Source: Lederbergia citri
GTDB lineage: Bacteria > Bacillota > Bacilli > Bacillales > Bacillaceae_C
DNA length: 64,000 nucleotides
Reading direction: 5' to 3'
NCBI RefSeq assembly: GCF_018343625.1
Contig: NZ_JAGYPG010000002.1
Span: forward strand, 1,221,280 to 1,285,279
In this document: in pieces, positions 17,084 to 24,595 of the stretch
How the letters are laid out: each line of letters starts with the position of its first letter
How positions within the stretch are numbered: the stretch's first letter is position 1
Program-made: the position numbers and the translations under genes
The notes under the pieces: generated by a model
The model's input: the letters and a program-made list of their open reading frames with translations, nothing else
Databases searched by the model: none
What the model was told of the DNA's origin: nothing

Positions 17084-18994
17084 TTATCGATTTACAATCA
17101 CATTGTATTTTCTCAGTGTTATCAAATAGTAGCCAAGGTAGATTACCATATAAATGATGATTGTACCCAAGAAAGGCAATAACAAATTCATTTTAGAAAA
17201 TCTTGCAAGTGCAGAGATTAAAAAAGAACTATTAGGTATGGCAATTACTAGCGGCAATACAAAGACAGGAAGTAATTGGTTAGCAATCGTTTTTTGAATT
17301 TGCTTTCTGCTCATTCCTATTTTTCTTAGAACAAGATAACGTCCTTGATCAGCAGTTGCCTCGGTCAGCTGTTTGTAGTGCAGCATGCTGCCTGTCGCTA
17401 GCAAAAATACAATCCCTAAAAAGCCACCGATGAAAATAAGTAAACCGTACGTTTCAACTCCATGCTGATACTCCTGAAAAAACGAAGAAAATATCATAGA
17501 ATCTTGATCAACATTTAAATCTTTAAAAACTATTTCTTGAATGTTCTTCATTAATGGTTCCATTGATTTCTCGTTTTTCACTTTAAATACTTGTAATTCT
17601 TTGATAGTAGCGCCCTCTTTAATCTGCTCATAGTCGGCATCATTGATAACCATTGGTAATACAAAATAATTTTGATTTAACACCGGTTCTTCTTCATATT
17701 TTTGAATCGTAAACTTGTGATTCATAATCGTAACCGTTTTACCTGTATAAGGGTCAGTATTTTGATTAATATTTCCATCATTAAAGACAATAGCTCTATC
17801 TTTTCCAACGCCCTCGCTATGATTTCCGATTTTTTCAGCTAAACGTCGATATTCCTTTTCCGATAAAATCATAACTGGATTCCATCTTCCTATTTCGGAA
17901 AGATCTCCTTGGACCTGTATATACTCGACACGATCCGAAAAGACAATCTCGTGTTCTTTGCTACTCGAAAAGAGCTTAGCGATCTCTTCGTCCATTTCCT
18001 TATTTTGCGATGTATACATAAGACTTAACGGATAATTACTTTCTGCTATCGCGGTCACGTTATGATGTAAACCAAAAATCGCCCCTAAAACAAAAAGCGT
18101 AACCGTGCTTAATAACGCAATCATGGATAAGATGAGCGTATTTCCTTTCATTCGAAAGCGAAGGTGGGAAACACTTAATAAATTTACCCCTTTAAAGTAA
18201 ATCCCTTTTACGTTCATTATTCTTTCTAACAGAACTGCGAAAACAGAACGAATAAAAAGAAAAGAGCCAATTAAAATCATAAGCAGGGAAAACATGACAG
18301 CACGGAAACCATATTCTTTATAAATACTGGAATCGCCAGGTTGAAGTAAAACAAAATAACCCAGTCCAAGCGCCAATAAAGATGCTGTAGCGGCCATTTT
18401 TGACACCTTGAGCTGCTTTTCTCCTTGCTTATCTGCTTTTAACAGATCCAATAACGTATAGCGGTAAATCATCCGGTAATTATGAATCGATGTCACGACA
18501 ATAATCACAATAAAAATGACTAACGTTTGAATAACCGCTCCAGATGATATTTCGAAGTTAGCGAGGATTGAGAACCCCATTAACCTTATTAAAAGCATCG
18601 TAAAAAGCTTAGATAAAAGGACGCCAATCGCTATTCCAATCCCAAGAGCAATAATCCCCATAATGAGATTTTCATAAAATAGGAGCTTACCAACCTGCTT
18701 TTTCCGCATCCCAAACAAGGAATATAGGGCAACCTCTTTTTTTCGTTTTCTTATGAAAAAGTCGTTTGAATACCAGATAAAGATCGCTGAAAACAACAAC
18801 AGCAAGACGGATGCTGCCATAAAAGCGGGCTCCACTTTTCCGAGGGTGGTCGCTGATTCGTTAATTTGCTTATTATACTGGAGCGAAACAAATGTAAAGT
18901 AAATGACAATGCTGAAAACCATCGGATAAAAATAGAGCAGATAATGCTTTGTATTCAGCTTAATATTCTTTTTGGCAAGGTTAAATAACGTCAT
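17084..18994 (-). CDS. bceB: BceB-type ABC transporter permease (FtsX family)
   Basis: About 636 residues with ten predicted helices. One N-terminal helix is followed by an FtsX-like block of three, a second block, a large extracellular domain of roughly 200 residues (about 300-510, starting AIAESNYPLSLMYTSQ), and a last FtsX-like block with LRKIGMSRKQIQKTI. This is the layout of BceB permeases that recognise lipid II-binding peptide antibiotics and signal to the kinase. The ATG at 18994 has a GGAGGTGG site; a longer frame lacks support. It overlaps the ATPase gene by 14 bases. A response to bacitracin, nisin or similar peptides is inferred from the family. Confidence 0.9.
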   Translation of the reverse strand: MTLFNLAKKNIKLNTKHYLLYFYPMVFSIVIYFTFVSLQYNKQINESATTLGKVEPAFMAASVLLLLFSAIFIWYSNDFFIRKRKKEVALYSLFGMRKKQVGKLLFYENLIMGIIALGIGIAIGVLLSKLFTMLLIRLMGFSILANFEISSGAVIQTLVIFIVIIVVTSIHNYRMIYRYTLLDLLKADKQGEKQLKVSKMAATASLLALGLGYFVLLQPGDSSIYKEYGFRAVMFSLLMILIGSFLFIRSVFAVLLERIMNVKGIYFKGVNLLSVSHLRFRMKGNTLILSMIALLSTVTLFVLGAIFGLHHNVTAIAESNYPLSLMYTSQNKEMDEEIAKLFSSSKEHEIVFSDRVEYIQVQGDLSEIGRWNPVMILSEKEYRRLAEKIGNHSEGVGKDRAIVFNDGNINQNTDPYTGKTVTIMNHKFTIQKYEEEPVLNQNYFVLPMVINDADYEQIKEGATIKELQVFKVKNEKSMEPLMKNIQEIVFKDLNVDQDSMIFSSFFQEYQHGVETYGLLIFIGGFLGIVFLLATGSMLHYKQLTEATADQGRYLVLRKIGMSRKQIQKTIANQLLPVFVLPLVIAIPNSSFLISALARFSKMNLLLPFLGTIIIYMVIYLGYYLITLRKYNVIVNR

Positions 18995-19757
18995 GATGTC
19001 CACCTCCGCCAAGGGTAGCGAGGATATCGATGATTTGCCCGAAAAATTGCTTGCGGCTGCGGTCGCCCTTCCTGATTTCAGTGAAAATCGACCCATCCTT
19101 TATAAATAAGACGCGGTTGCTAAAGCTCGCTGCATAAGCATCATGAGTAACCATTAAAATTGTAGCTTTTTCTTGTATATTTAATTCGGCGAGCGTTCCG
19201 AGGAGCATATAGGCTGATTTCGAGTCGAGCGCCCCTGTCGGTTCATCTGCAAAGATTAGGCTTGGATTTGTAATGATCGCTCTAGCTGTTGCCGTTCTTT
19301 GCTGCTGGCCTCCCGAAATGCTATGAGGGTAAGATTGTAAAATATTCTCAATGCCAAGAGCTTTAGAAACTCTCTCCACCCTACTTTCGATTTCATAATA
19401 TGGTACATTTGCTAAGGAAAGTGGAAGTATTATATTTTCCTTTACAGTTAGCGTATCAATTAAGTTGTAATCTTGAAAAATAAAACCTAATTTATCTCTT
19501 CTAAAGTCCGCTAAGTCTTCTTCTTTAAGTTTTATAATGTTTTGTCCGTCGATTTTTATTTCACCTGAAGTTGGGACATCAATCGTTGATAACACATTTA
19601 ATAGAGTGGATTTCCCTGCTCCGGAAGGACCCATAATTCCGACAAATTCCCCTTTGTACACATCCAATTCGATATCATCCAACGCCGTATGAATATTTCC
19701 CTTCGATCCAAAAACCTTTTTTATATTTGTGGCTTCTAAAACAATATGATTTTCCAT
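18981..19757 (-). CDS. bceA: BceA-type ABC transporter ATP-binding protein
   Basis: About 258 residues. Walker A is MGPSGAGKSTLL, the Q-loop is FQDYNLID, the signature is SISGGQQQRTATARAI, Walker B is LIFADEPTGALD, and the H-loop is MVTHDAYAA. This is a MacB/LolD-like ATPase as in BceA. The C terminus carries a Lys/Arg-rich tail and a Gly-rich end (TLGGGGHHDVI) that arises in the overlap with bceB. The ATG at 19757 has a GAGGGATGG site at better spacing than the ATG at 19766. The operon bceAB reads toward bceRS and has a matching regulator box upstream. Confidence 0.9.
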   Translation of the reverse strand: MENHIVLEATNIKKVFGSKGNIHTALDDIELDVYKGEFVGIMGPSGAGKSTLLNVLSTIDVPTSGEIKIDGQNIIKLKEEDLADFRRDKLGFIFQDYNLIDTLTVKENIILPLSLANVPYYEIESRVERVSKALGIENILQSYPHSISGGQQQRTATARAIITNPSLIFADEPTGALDSKSAYMLLGTLAELNIQEKATILMVTHDAYAASFSNRVLFIKDGSIFTEIRKGDRSRKQFFGQIIDILATLGGGGHHDVI

Positions 19758-19825
19758 TTTATCCATCCCTCGTTTATCTTATAAACCTACTATAAAAGAA
19801 ACAGGGAGGCTCAACCATAACTTAT

Positions 19826-19861
19826 CCTTACAATTTATCCACTAACCTTACAATTTTGTAA
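19826..19861. promoter_or_regulatory. Probable BceR-type operator upstream of bceAB
   Basis: TTACAATTTTGTAA at 19848-19861 fits the TnACA-N4-TGTAA inverted repeat described for BceR-like regulators. A direct copy of its left part, CCTTACAATTT, occurs at 19826 and again at 19846, exactly 20 bp (two helical turns) apart. The site lies about 70-100 bp upstream of the bceA start. Confidence 0.65.
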
Positions 19862-19864
19862 CTT

Positions 19865-19990
19865 ATAAGAAAAGCGCAAGGCGCCATACCTATCGGCGAC
19901 AAGCAAATGTTCTGATACGCAAAAGTCCGTACTTTGACTTTTTGCGTATCAGGTTATTTGACCTCGAGCCGATGGCGCCTGGAGCTAGAC
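19865..19990. repeat. Dispersed GC-rich intergenic repeat, copy B
   Basis: About 126 bp matching copy A at 4864-4980, in the same orientation. The centre forms a strong hairpin: CTGATACGCAAAA pairs with TTTTGCGTATCAG. The ends carry GCGCAAGGCGCC and GGCGCCTGGAGC, which can also pair. It abuts the bceAB operator on one side and the hmp-fragment terminator on the other. It contains no gene. Confidence 0.8.
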
Positions 19991-19994
19991 ATCT

Positions 19995-20043
19995 AAAAAA
20001 AAGCTGTCTCAAGAAGGGGATCTATTACCCTTGAAGAGACAGC
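19995..20043 (-). terminator. Intrinsic terminator after the hmp fragment
   Basis: GCTGTCTC pairs with GAGACAGC, with an inner GGG/CCC stem, followed by eight Us on the minus strand. It is intact although the gene before it is truncated. Confidence 0.85.
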
Positions 20044-20049
20044 CTTTGC

Positions 20050-20319
20050 TTAGACTGTAGCTTTTTCTTTTTGTAATTGCATAGCAGGTCCAAAGAATTC
20101 ATAACGAATATTGTTTTCAGGAAGACCTAGATTTTCAAGTATACTTACAACCGCACGCAAAAACGGAACAGGACCGCATACATAACAGATTGTATTTTTA
20201 TCTATTTTATCTTGCAAAAATTCTTTCGCTCCTCTATAAAGCACTCGATGCTTACCTTTCTGTTTTAGATGAATATTCATTAGCGGACATTGTAGTTCAG
20301 CCGGAGGACTATAGAACAC
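20050..20319 (-). pseudogene. hmp: C-terminal fragment of flavohemoglobin (nitric oxide dioxygenase)
   Basis: Only about 89 residues remain, ending in the NAD-binding tail of Hmp: TICYVCGPVPFLRAVVSILE followed by GLPENNIRYEFFGPA. The globin and FAD domains of the roughly 400-residue enzyme are absent. The open frame continues a few codons upstream of the GTG but hits a TAA, and that part is not Hmp-like. The intact terminator downstream suggests a once-functional gene lost by a 5' deletion. It might still be translated as a small protein, but no strong ribosome binding site is seen. Confidence 0.75.
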
Positions 20320-20372
20320 TATTGGGCTTGAACTTCCAATGAAAAAGGATACTGATTAATAAATTTTTCACT

Positions 20373-20406
20373 GCACTGAAGCCTATAATCAGTGCTTTTT
20401 TATTTT
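20373..20406 (+). terminator. Plus-strand intrinsic terminator with no gene before it
   Basis: GCACTGA pairs with TCAGTGC around a nine-base loop, followed by TTTTTTATTTT. The nearest gene upstream on this strand is more than 3 kb away, so it may be a relic of a lost gene that flanked hmp, or end an untranslated RNA. Confidence 0.7.
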
Positions 20407-20622
20407 CCCCAATTTTTCAGTAGTATGTTTGCACTCCGTAATGCCTTTTATTGAAAAGCTCCTTTTCCAGTTAACTGAATATATTTAGTTATTTATTGGC
20501 AAAATACTTTAAAAATATTTAATTTACCTATTTTAAAAATCGATATTTAATAGGCAATTTGGGTAAAGAACTTACATATCTTCCGATTGCGATACTCATA
20601 CATACAAAAAGGAGGCGTATAT
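20407..20622. other. Upstream region of nagE, no clear regulatory element
   Basis: AT-rich. I looked for a GlcT/SacY-type antiterminator target, a T-box and a GntR-type operator and saw none that I can defend. The nagE promoter should lie here. Confidence 0.4.
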
Positions 20623-22509
20623 ATGCTTGGATTTTTACAACGGATTGGGAAGGCGCTCATGCTTCCTATAGCTGTTTTGCCAGCAGCAGGGCTGCTTTTG
20701 CGATTTGGACAACCTGATTTATTGGATATACCCTTTATAGCCAATTCCGGAAACGCTGTTTTTAATAATTTGGCTTTAATCTTTGCGATTGGTGTTGCTA
20801 TTGGCTTTGCTAAGGATAACAATGGAACCGCTGCTTTAGCGGGTGCTATCGGTTATTTGGTGCTGACAGAAGGGGCAAAAGCCCTTAATGATACGATTAA
20901 TATGGGGGTCCTTGGTGGAATTATTGCGGGAATTATCGCAGGCTTATTATATAACCGATTTCATGATATAAGGCTCCCCGATTGGTTAGGATTTTTCGGT
21001 GGCAGGCGCTTTGTGCCGATAATCACCTCTCTTGTTATGGTTGTATTAGCGTTTATAGCTGGGTTTGGATGGCCACCTATTCAAAATGCCATTGATGCTT
21101 TAGGAAACTGGATAATTGGACTTGGTGCAGCAGGAGCAGGATTGTTCGGATTCTTCAATCGTTTGCTCATCCCGCTAGGTCTCCACCACGTTTTAAATAG
21201 TTTATTTTGGTTCCAATTCGGAGAATTTAATGGGAAAACGGGGGACATTGCAAGGTTCTTTGCTGGTGATCCGTCAGCCGGAACTTATATGACAGGATTC
21301 TTTCCGATTATGATGTTTGGATTACCGGCAGCCGCTTTTGCCATCATTGCGGCTGCCAAACCAGAGAGAAGGAAAGCCGTTTTTGGGATGTTCATTAGTC
21401 TTGCGCTAACTTCCTTCATCACAGGGATAACAGAACCAATTGAATTTTCCTTTATGTATGTAGCACCGCTACTATATGGAGTTCACGCTATTTTAACTGG
21501 GATTTCTTTATGGCTAACAACCGCTCTTGGTATCAAAGATGGATTTACGTTCTCAGCCGGTGGAATTGATTATTTACTGAACTTTAATATCGCTACGAAA
21601 CCGATGCTATTACTTTTGATTGGGCTAATTTATGCCGCCGTTTATTTCGTCATTTTCTACTTTTTGATTAGGGCGCTTAACCTTAAAACACCCGGACGTG
21701 AGGATGAAGAAATTGTCGAGGACACAAATGCTGGTGCAACTCCATCCGGCGATAAGTATGATCGAATGGCTTATCAATTCATTCAAGACCTTGGTGGTCG
21801 AGATAATATCACCACCATCGATAACTGTACAACCCGCCTCCGTCTGAATATAAGAGACATGGATAAAGTACAGGATAATGCCCTCAAAGCACATGGGGCA
21901 AAAGGGATATCTAAGCTAAGTAAGACGAACCTGCAAGTTGTAGTGGGAACCGACGTCGAATTCGTTGCAGATGCGATGAAAAAGATGGATATGGATCATG
22001 TAAAATTTACTGAATCTGAATCCTGTGATGTTGCTCCTGATACGAATAGACTTTTACCGCTAACGGAAAAAGATTTTGTCATGCCCATTACAGGTGAGGT
22101 TGTTCCAATTACAGACGTACCAGATCAAGTCTTCTCACAGAAAATGATGGGAGATGGATTTGCAATTATCCCTGAAAAAGGGACGGTAGTCTCTCCTGTC
22201 GATGGAGAAATATTGAATGTCTTCCCGACAAAGCACGCAATTGGCATTCAATCCAGTCAAGGCTATGAAATCTTGATTCATGTCGGAATTGATACCGTAA
22301 ACCTGAAAGGAGAAGGCTTTACTATACATGTAAATGATGGCGAACACGTATCAAAAGGCCAAGAACTTCTTACTTTTGACTTGGATTACATTAAAAAGCA
22401 TGCAACATCAGAAATTACCCCGATTATTTTTACGAATTTAACGAAATTGAATGTAAGGAAACAAGGGAAAGTGGAGCAAGGCAGTGAAGGTGTTATTTCG
22501 ATTGAATAA
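20623..22509 (+). CDS. nagE: PTS N-acetylglucosamine permease, EIICBA
   Basis: About 628 residues in three domains: membrane IIC (1-360, with [20 protein letters not shown] and [15 protein letters not shown]), IIB (about 380-460, phospho-Cys in [10 protein letters not shown]), and IIA (about 490-628, phospho-His in [17 protein letters not shown]). The short IIC and the GGIDYLLNF region point to the GlcNAc branch rather than glucose. It imports and phosphorylates GlcNAc. Length and order match E. coli NagE; B. subtilis NagP lacks the IIA domain. The ATG at 20623 follows AAAAAGGAGGCG. No nagA, nagB or regulator is adjacent. Related functions in the window are the GH3 hexosaminidase and the GH18 enzyme. 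Confidence 0.9.
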   Translation: MLGFLQRIGKALMLPIAVLPAAGLLLRFGQPDLLDIPFIANSGNAVFNNLALIFAIGVAIGFAKDNNGTAALAGAIGYLVLTEGAKALNDTINMGVLGGIIAGIIAGLLYNRFHDIRLPDWLGFFGGRRFVPIITSLVMVVLAFIAGFGWPPIQNAIDALGNWIIGLGAAGAGLFGFFNRLLIPLGLHHVLNSLFWFQFGEFNGKTGDIARFFAGDPSAGTYMTGFFPIMMFGLPAAAFAIIAAAKPERRKAVFGMFISLALTSFITGITEPIEFSFMYVAPLLYGVHAILTGISLWLTTALGIKDGFTFSAGGIDYLLNFNIATKPMLLLLIGLIYAAVYFVIFYFLIRALNLKTPGREDEEIVEDTNAGATPSGDKYDRMAYQFIQDLGGRDNITTIDNCTTRLRLNIRDMDKVQDNALKAHGAKGISKLSKTNLQVVVGTDVEFVADAMKKMDMDHVKFTESESCDVAPDTNRLLPLTEKDFVMPITGEVVPITDVPDQVFSQKMMGDGFAIIPEKGTVVSPVDGEILNVFPTKHAIGIQSSQGYEILIHVGIDTVNLKGEGFTIHVNDGEHVSKGQELLTFDLDYIKKHATSEITPIIFTNLTKLNVRKQGKVEQGSEGVISIE

Positions 22510-22535
22510 CGAGTTAGGGCTGCCCAAATAAAATC

Positions 22536-22568
22536 AGGAGGAGAAAAACAGATCGTTTTTCTCCTCCT
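22536..22568. terminator. Bidirectional terminator between nagE and the radical-SAM operon
   Basis: A perfect 14-bp stem, AGGAGGAGAAAAAC with GTTTTTCTCCTCCT, around a five-base loop. It lies between convergent stop codons and ends just before the stop of 22572-23192. Confidence 0.85.
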
Positions 22569-22571
22569 AAT

Positions 22572-23192
22572 TTATTTGCTCTTTATTTTTCTAAATTCTT
22601 TCATATCAAATAACTCATTTAATGTTTGCTGTGTAGCCATTCCATTGACGGACACAGCTCCTTCTTCACTAATGCGAATTTCAATTTTATTCCCAATTGT
22701 CATTAAGTTATTTTCTAAATGCTTATAGACAGAAGTCAAAAAATGATATCTTTGATTGGAAGACCCAACCCATGGCCTACTTAAGTCCAGCTTATCTTTT
22801 ATGAAAGGTCCATCAATCAATAAATCAGTGTTCGCAAGAAGACGTTGAGCATTTTTCCTTTTTTGCAGATCTTCATAATGATAGCCTGAAAATGTCATGA
22901 CAGTTAATCCAAGGTCTTTTACTAAAAAGGCCAACTCTCCAAGGGCTTCCGCTTGATCAAAAGGTTCGCCTCCCAAGAATGTCACACCTTCTATATTGTT
23001 TTCGTCCTTGCTTTTTTTAATTTCGTTAAAAAGATCTTCCACTCTAATCGTTTTTCCATTTTTCTTAGACCATGTCCAAGGAACCCCGCATCCTTCACAA
23101 CGAATTGAACAACCTTGTACCCATAGACAAAACCTTTTGCCTGGACCTTCTACTGTAGTAAGTGGTAAGTATCGATGAATCACCAGTTCCAT
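22572..23192 (-). CDS. Radical SAM protein, NrdG/activase-like
   Basis: A 206-residue radical SAM protein. The 4Fe-4S motif is CSIRCEGC (Cys at about 28, 32 and 35, a CxxxCxxC pattern), followed by VTFLGGEPFDQAEAL, the SAM-binding GGE region. Short length and sequence resemble anaerobic ribonucleotide-reductase activases (NrdG) and pyruvate formate-lyase-activase-like 4Fe-4S proteins. No nrdD or other glycyl-radical enzyme is nearby, so the target is probably another protein of the operon. It is the last gene of the five-gene operon; its ATG overlaps the preceding stop (TAATG). Function in this context is unknown. Confidence 0.82.
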   Translation of the reverse strand: MELVIHRYLPLTTVEGPGKRFCLWVQGCSIRCEGCGVPWTWSKKNGKTIRVEDLFNEIKKSKDENNIEGVTFLGGEPFDQAEALGELAFLVKDLGLTVMTFSGYHYEDLQKRKNAQRLLANTDLLIDGPFIKDKLDLSRPWVGSSNQRYHFLTSVYKHLENNLMTIGNKIEIRISEEGAVSVNGMATQQTLNELFDMKEFRKIKSK

Positions 23193-23896
23193 TAGAAGTC
23201 GACAATTCTCCCTTCCGCTCTTTCTGGGGCATTCGATTTTGTTTTTTCAGGGAAGGCAAGGTATGGTTTCATCTTTTCAACAAGGTGCGGTTTAATGGAT
23301 AAGACTTCCGTAAAATGGTCAAACGAAGTAAAACCATTTTCCTTATATCTTGCATCTACTACTTTTTTTGCAAATAAAGCTCCTATTCCAGGGACTCTAG
23401 CAATCTCTTCCTCTGTAGCAGTATTTATATTAATGATGTCAATTTCTTCTTCATGCTTCGGTTGAATAGTAGTAGTCTTCGAATCGTTGTTTGAGCGAAG
23501 GAATGGTTCAGCTCCACTGTATTCTCGGTTAATTTGTTCTTTCAAAGATTGAATATCTTTTTCCTTTTGTCCGGATGCGATTCTCGCCTCGAGCCTTAAT
23601 AAATACTCTGGCCTAATTTTAAATACGTGGAAAACTGAAAAAATCCAACCTAAAAGGAAAGCAACCATTGTAAGATTGTAAACCCAATGTTCCTCTGGAA
23701 AAATTTCAGTTACCACCATAGTCATAATAAATATTATTGAATAAATGATACCGGCAATAAACCACTTTCTCTGTTTGACCCGATAGGAGGCATAAAAAAA
23801 CGAAACATAATTCAAAAATCCAAACGAAAAAATCGCCCATAGTACCCAGATTGAATTCCGTAGCTCCCATGCCTTTCCTTTATTTGTAATAGCCAT
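23192..23896 (-). CDS. Membrane protein with C-terminal helix-hairpin-helix domain
   Basis: A 234-residue protein. About residues 15-105 hold three membrane helices (WVLWAIFSFGFLNYVSFFYA, WFIAGIIYSIIFIMTMVVTE and a third ending near HVFKI). A charged linker follows, then a ComEA-like helix-hairpin-helix domain (about 155-215): IININTATEEEIARVPGIGA and FAKKVVDARYKENGF. Such domains bind DNA or mediate protein contacts. The extreme C terminus is EGRIVDF, nearly the same as that of the AAA ATPase of this operon. The ATG has a GGGGGAA site. The combination of membrane anchor and HhH with Ycf46/Ycf35-like partners is unusual. Confidence 0.8.
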   Translation of the reverse strand: MAITNKGKAWELRNSIWVLWAIFSFGFLNYVSFFYASYRVKQRKWFIAGIIYSIIFIMTMVVTEIFPEEHWVYNLTMVAFLLGWIFSVFHVFKIRPEYLLRLEARIASGQKEKDIQSLKEQINREYSGAEPFLRSNNDSKTTTIQPKHEEEIDIININTATEEEIARVPGIGALFAKKVVDARYKENGFTSFDHFTEVLSIKPHLVEKMKPYLAFPEKTKSNAPERAEGRIVDF

Positions 23897-23898
23897 AT

Positions 23899-24114
23899 TT
23901 ATTCCCCCTTAATGACCTGCTGCTTGTTTTGAAGAGTTGTCCGCCTTTCTATTTCATAGTATTCCGCCGTATAAGCAGAATCAATAGTTTGCGCATCAAG
24001 CAGCTCCTCTAAAATCTCGATATACTCCATGCATTCCTTGCCTTTAATTCCTATCGTCTCCGCGAATATTTTCCCGTCTTCTGTGATTTTTATTTTTAAC
24101 TTTTTATCGTTCAT
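23899..24114 (-). CDS. DUF2997 domain protein
   Basis: A 71-residue protein of the DUF2997 type, recognised by its pattern: KIKITEDGKIFAETIGIKGK followed by ECMEYIEILEELL and a Tyr-rich end (YTAEYYEIE). DUF2997 proteins have no known function and tend to occur beside DUF1257 and AAA ATPase genes. The ATG at 24114 follows TAGGTGG at good spacing; a GTG nine bases earlier is less likely. It lies 21 bases after the DUF1257 gene and two bases before the membrane HhH gene, so the genes are tightly coupled. Confidence 0.78.
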   Translation of the reverse strand: MNDKKLKIKITEDGKIFAETIGIKGKECMEYIEILEELLDAQTIDSAYTAEYYEIERRTTLQNKQQVIKGE

Positions 24115-24135
24115 TTTGACCACCTATCAATCGAA

Positions 24136-24573
24136 TTAATTTATATTAAATGTTAAAAGAATAGAGCGGTCTTGCTGAATTTCTTCTGACTCTAATAAAA
24201 GACCTTTTTCATGAGCCTGTTGTAGAAGTTTTTGGTAGGTCTCTTGCTGAATTAAATATTTATATTCCGTATGAAGATTCTCAATAAATTCCAATGCCTC
24301 TTCTCTTTTGACACTTTCATCAAATATCGCTTCAAATATTCCCTTCTCATTCTGCCGGAAGAAAATTTTAATGTCTCCCACTTCTGTTTGATAGTTATTC
24401 TCGTTTATTTCTGAAACATTACAGCCATATTGTTCTATTGCTTTTTGCAACAGGTGTTGTCGCTTCATTACCGTATGGACACTGTATGTATTCCCTTCTT
24501 TTCTCTCAATTAAAGAACTTGCAGCTTGTATGACAACAATTCCCACTGGTATCAAGACGAGTTCAATACTCAC
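24136..24573 (-). CDS. DUF1257 (Ycf35-like) protein with N-terminal membrane helix
   Basis: A 145-residue protein. The C-terminal half matches DUF1257/Ycf35: YQKLLQQAHEKGLLLESEEI and then a last strand QQDRSILLTFNI, equivalent to the GxxVxEExxQxDGSIxL pattern of plastid and cyanobacterial Ycf35. The N terminus (about 4-22, ELVLIPVGIVVIQAASSLI) is hydrophobic, which is not usual in Ycf35, so it may be membrane-tethered. The GTG start has an AGGTGGA site about ten bases upstream. It lies 22 bases after the AAA ATPase gene. Function unknown. Confidence 0.75.
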   Translation of the reverse strand: MSIELVLIPVGIVVIQAASSLIERKEGNTYSVHTVMKRQHLLQKAIEQYGCNVSEINENNYQTEVGDIKIFFRQNEKGIFEAIFDESVKREEALEFIENLHTEYKYLIQQETYQKLLQQAHEKGLLLESEEIQQDRSILLTFNIN

Positions 24574-24595
24574 AGAGCTTCATCCACCTTTCTTT

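Noticed and set aside
20373..20622. T-box or GlcT/SacY-type antiterminator upstream of nagE
   Set aside because: No T-box sequence (GGTGG-like core) and no antiterminator target hairpin overlapping the terminator are visible, and the terminator lies more than 200 bp before the gene.
20623..22509. Glucose-specific PTS permease (PtsG)
   Set aside because: The sequence of the IIC part and the IIB site DNCTTRLRL fit the GlcNAc group better than PtsG.
22572..23192. Genuine anaerobic ribonucleotide-reductase activase NrdG
   Set aside because: There is no nrdD nearby and the gene belongs to the Ycf46/DUF1257 operon, so only the fold, not the role, is accepted.
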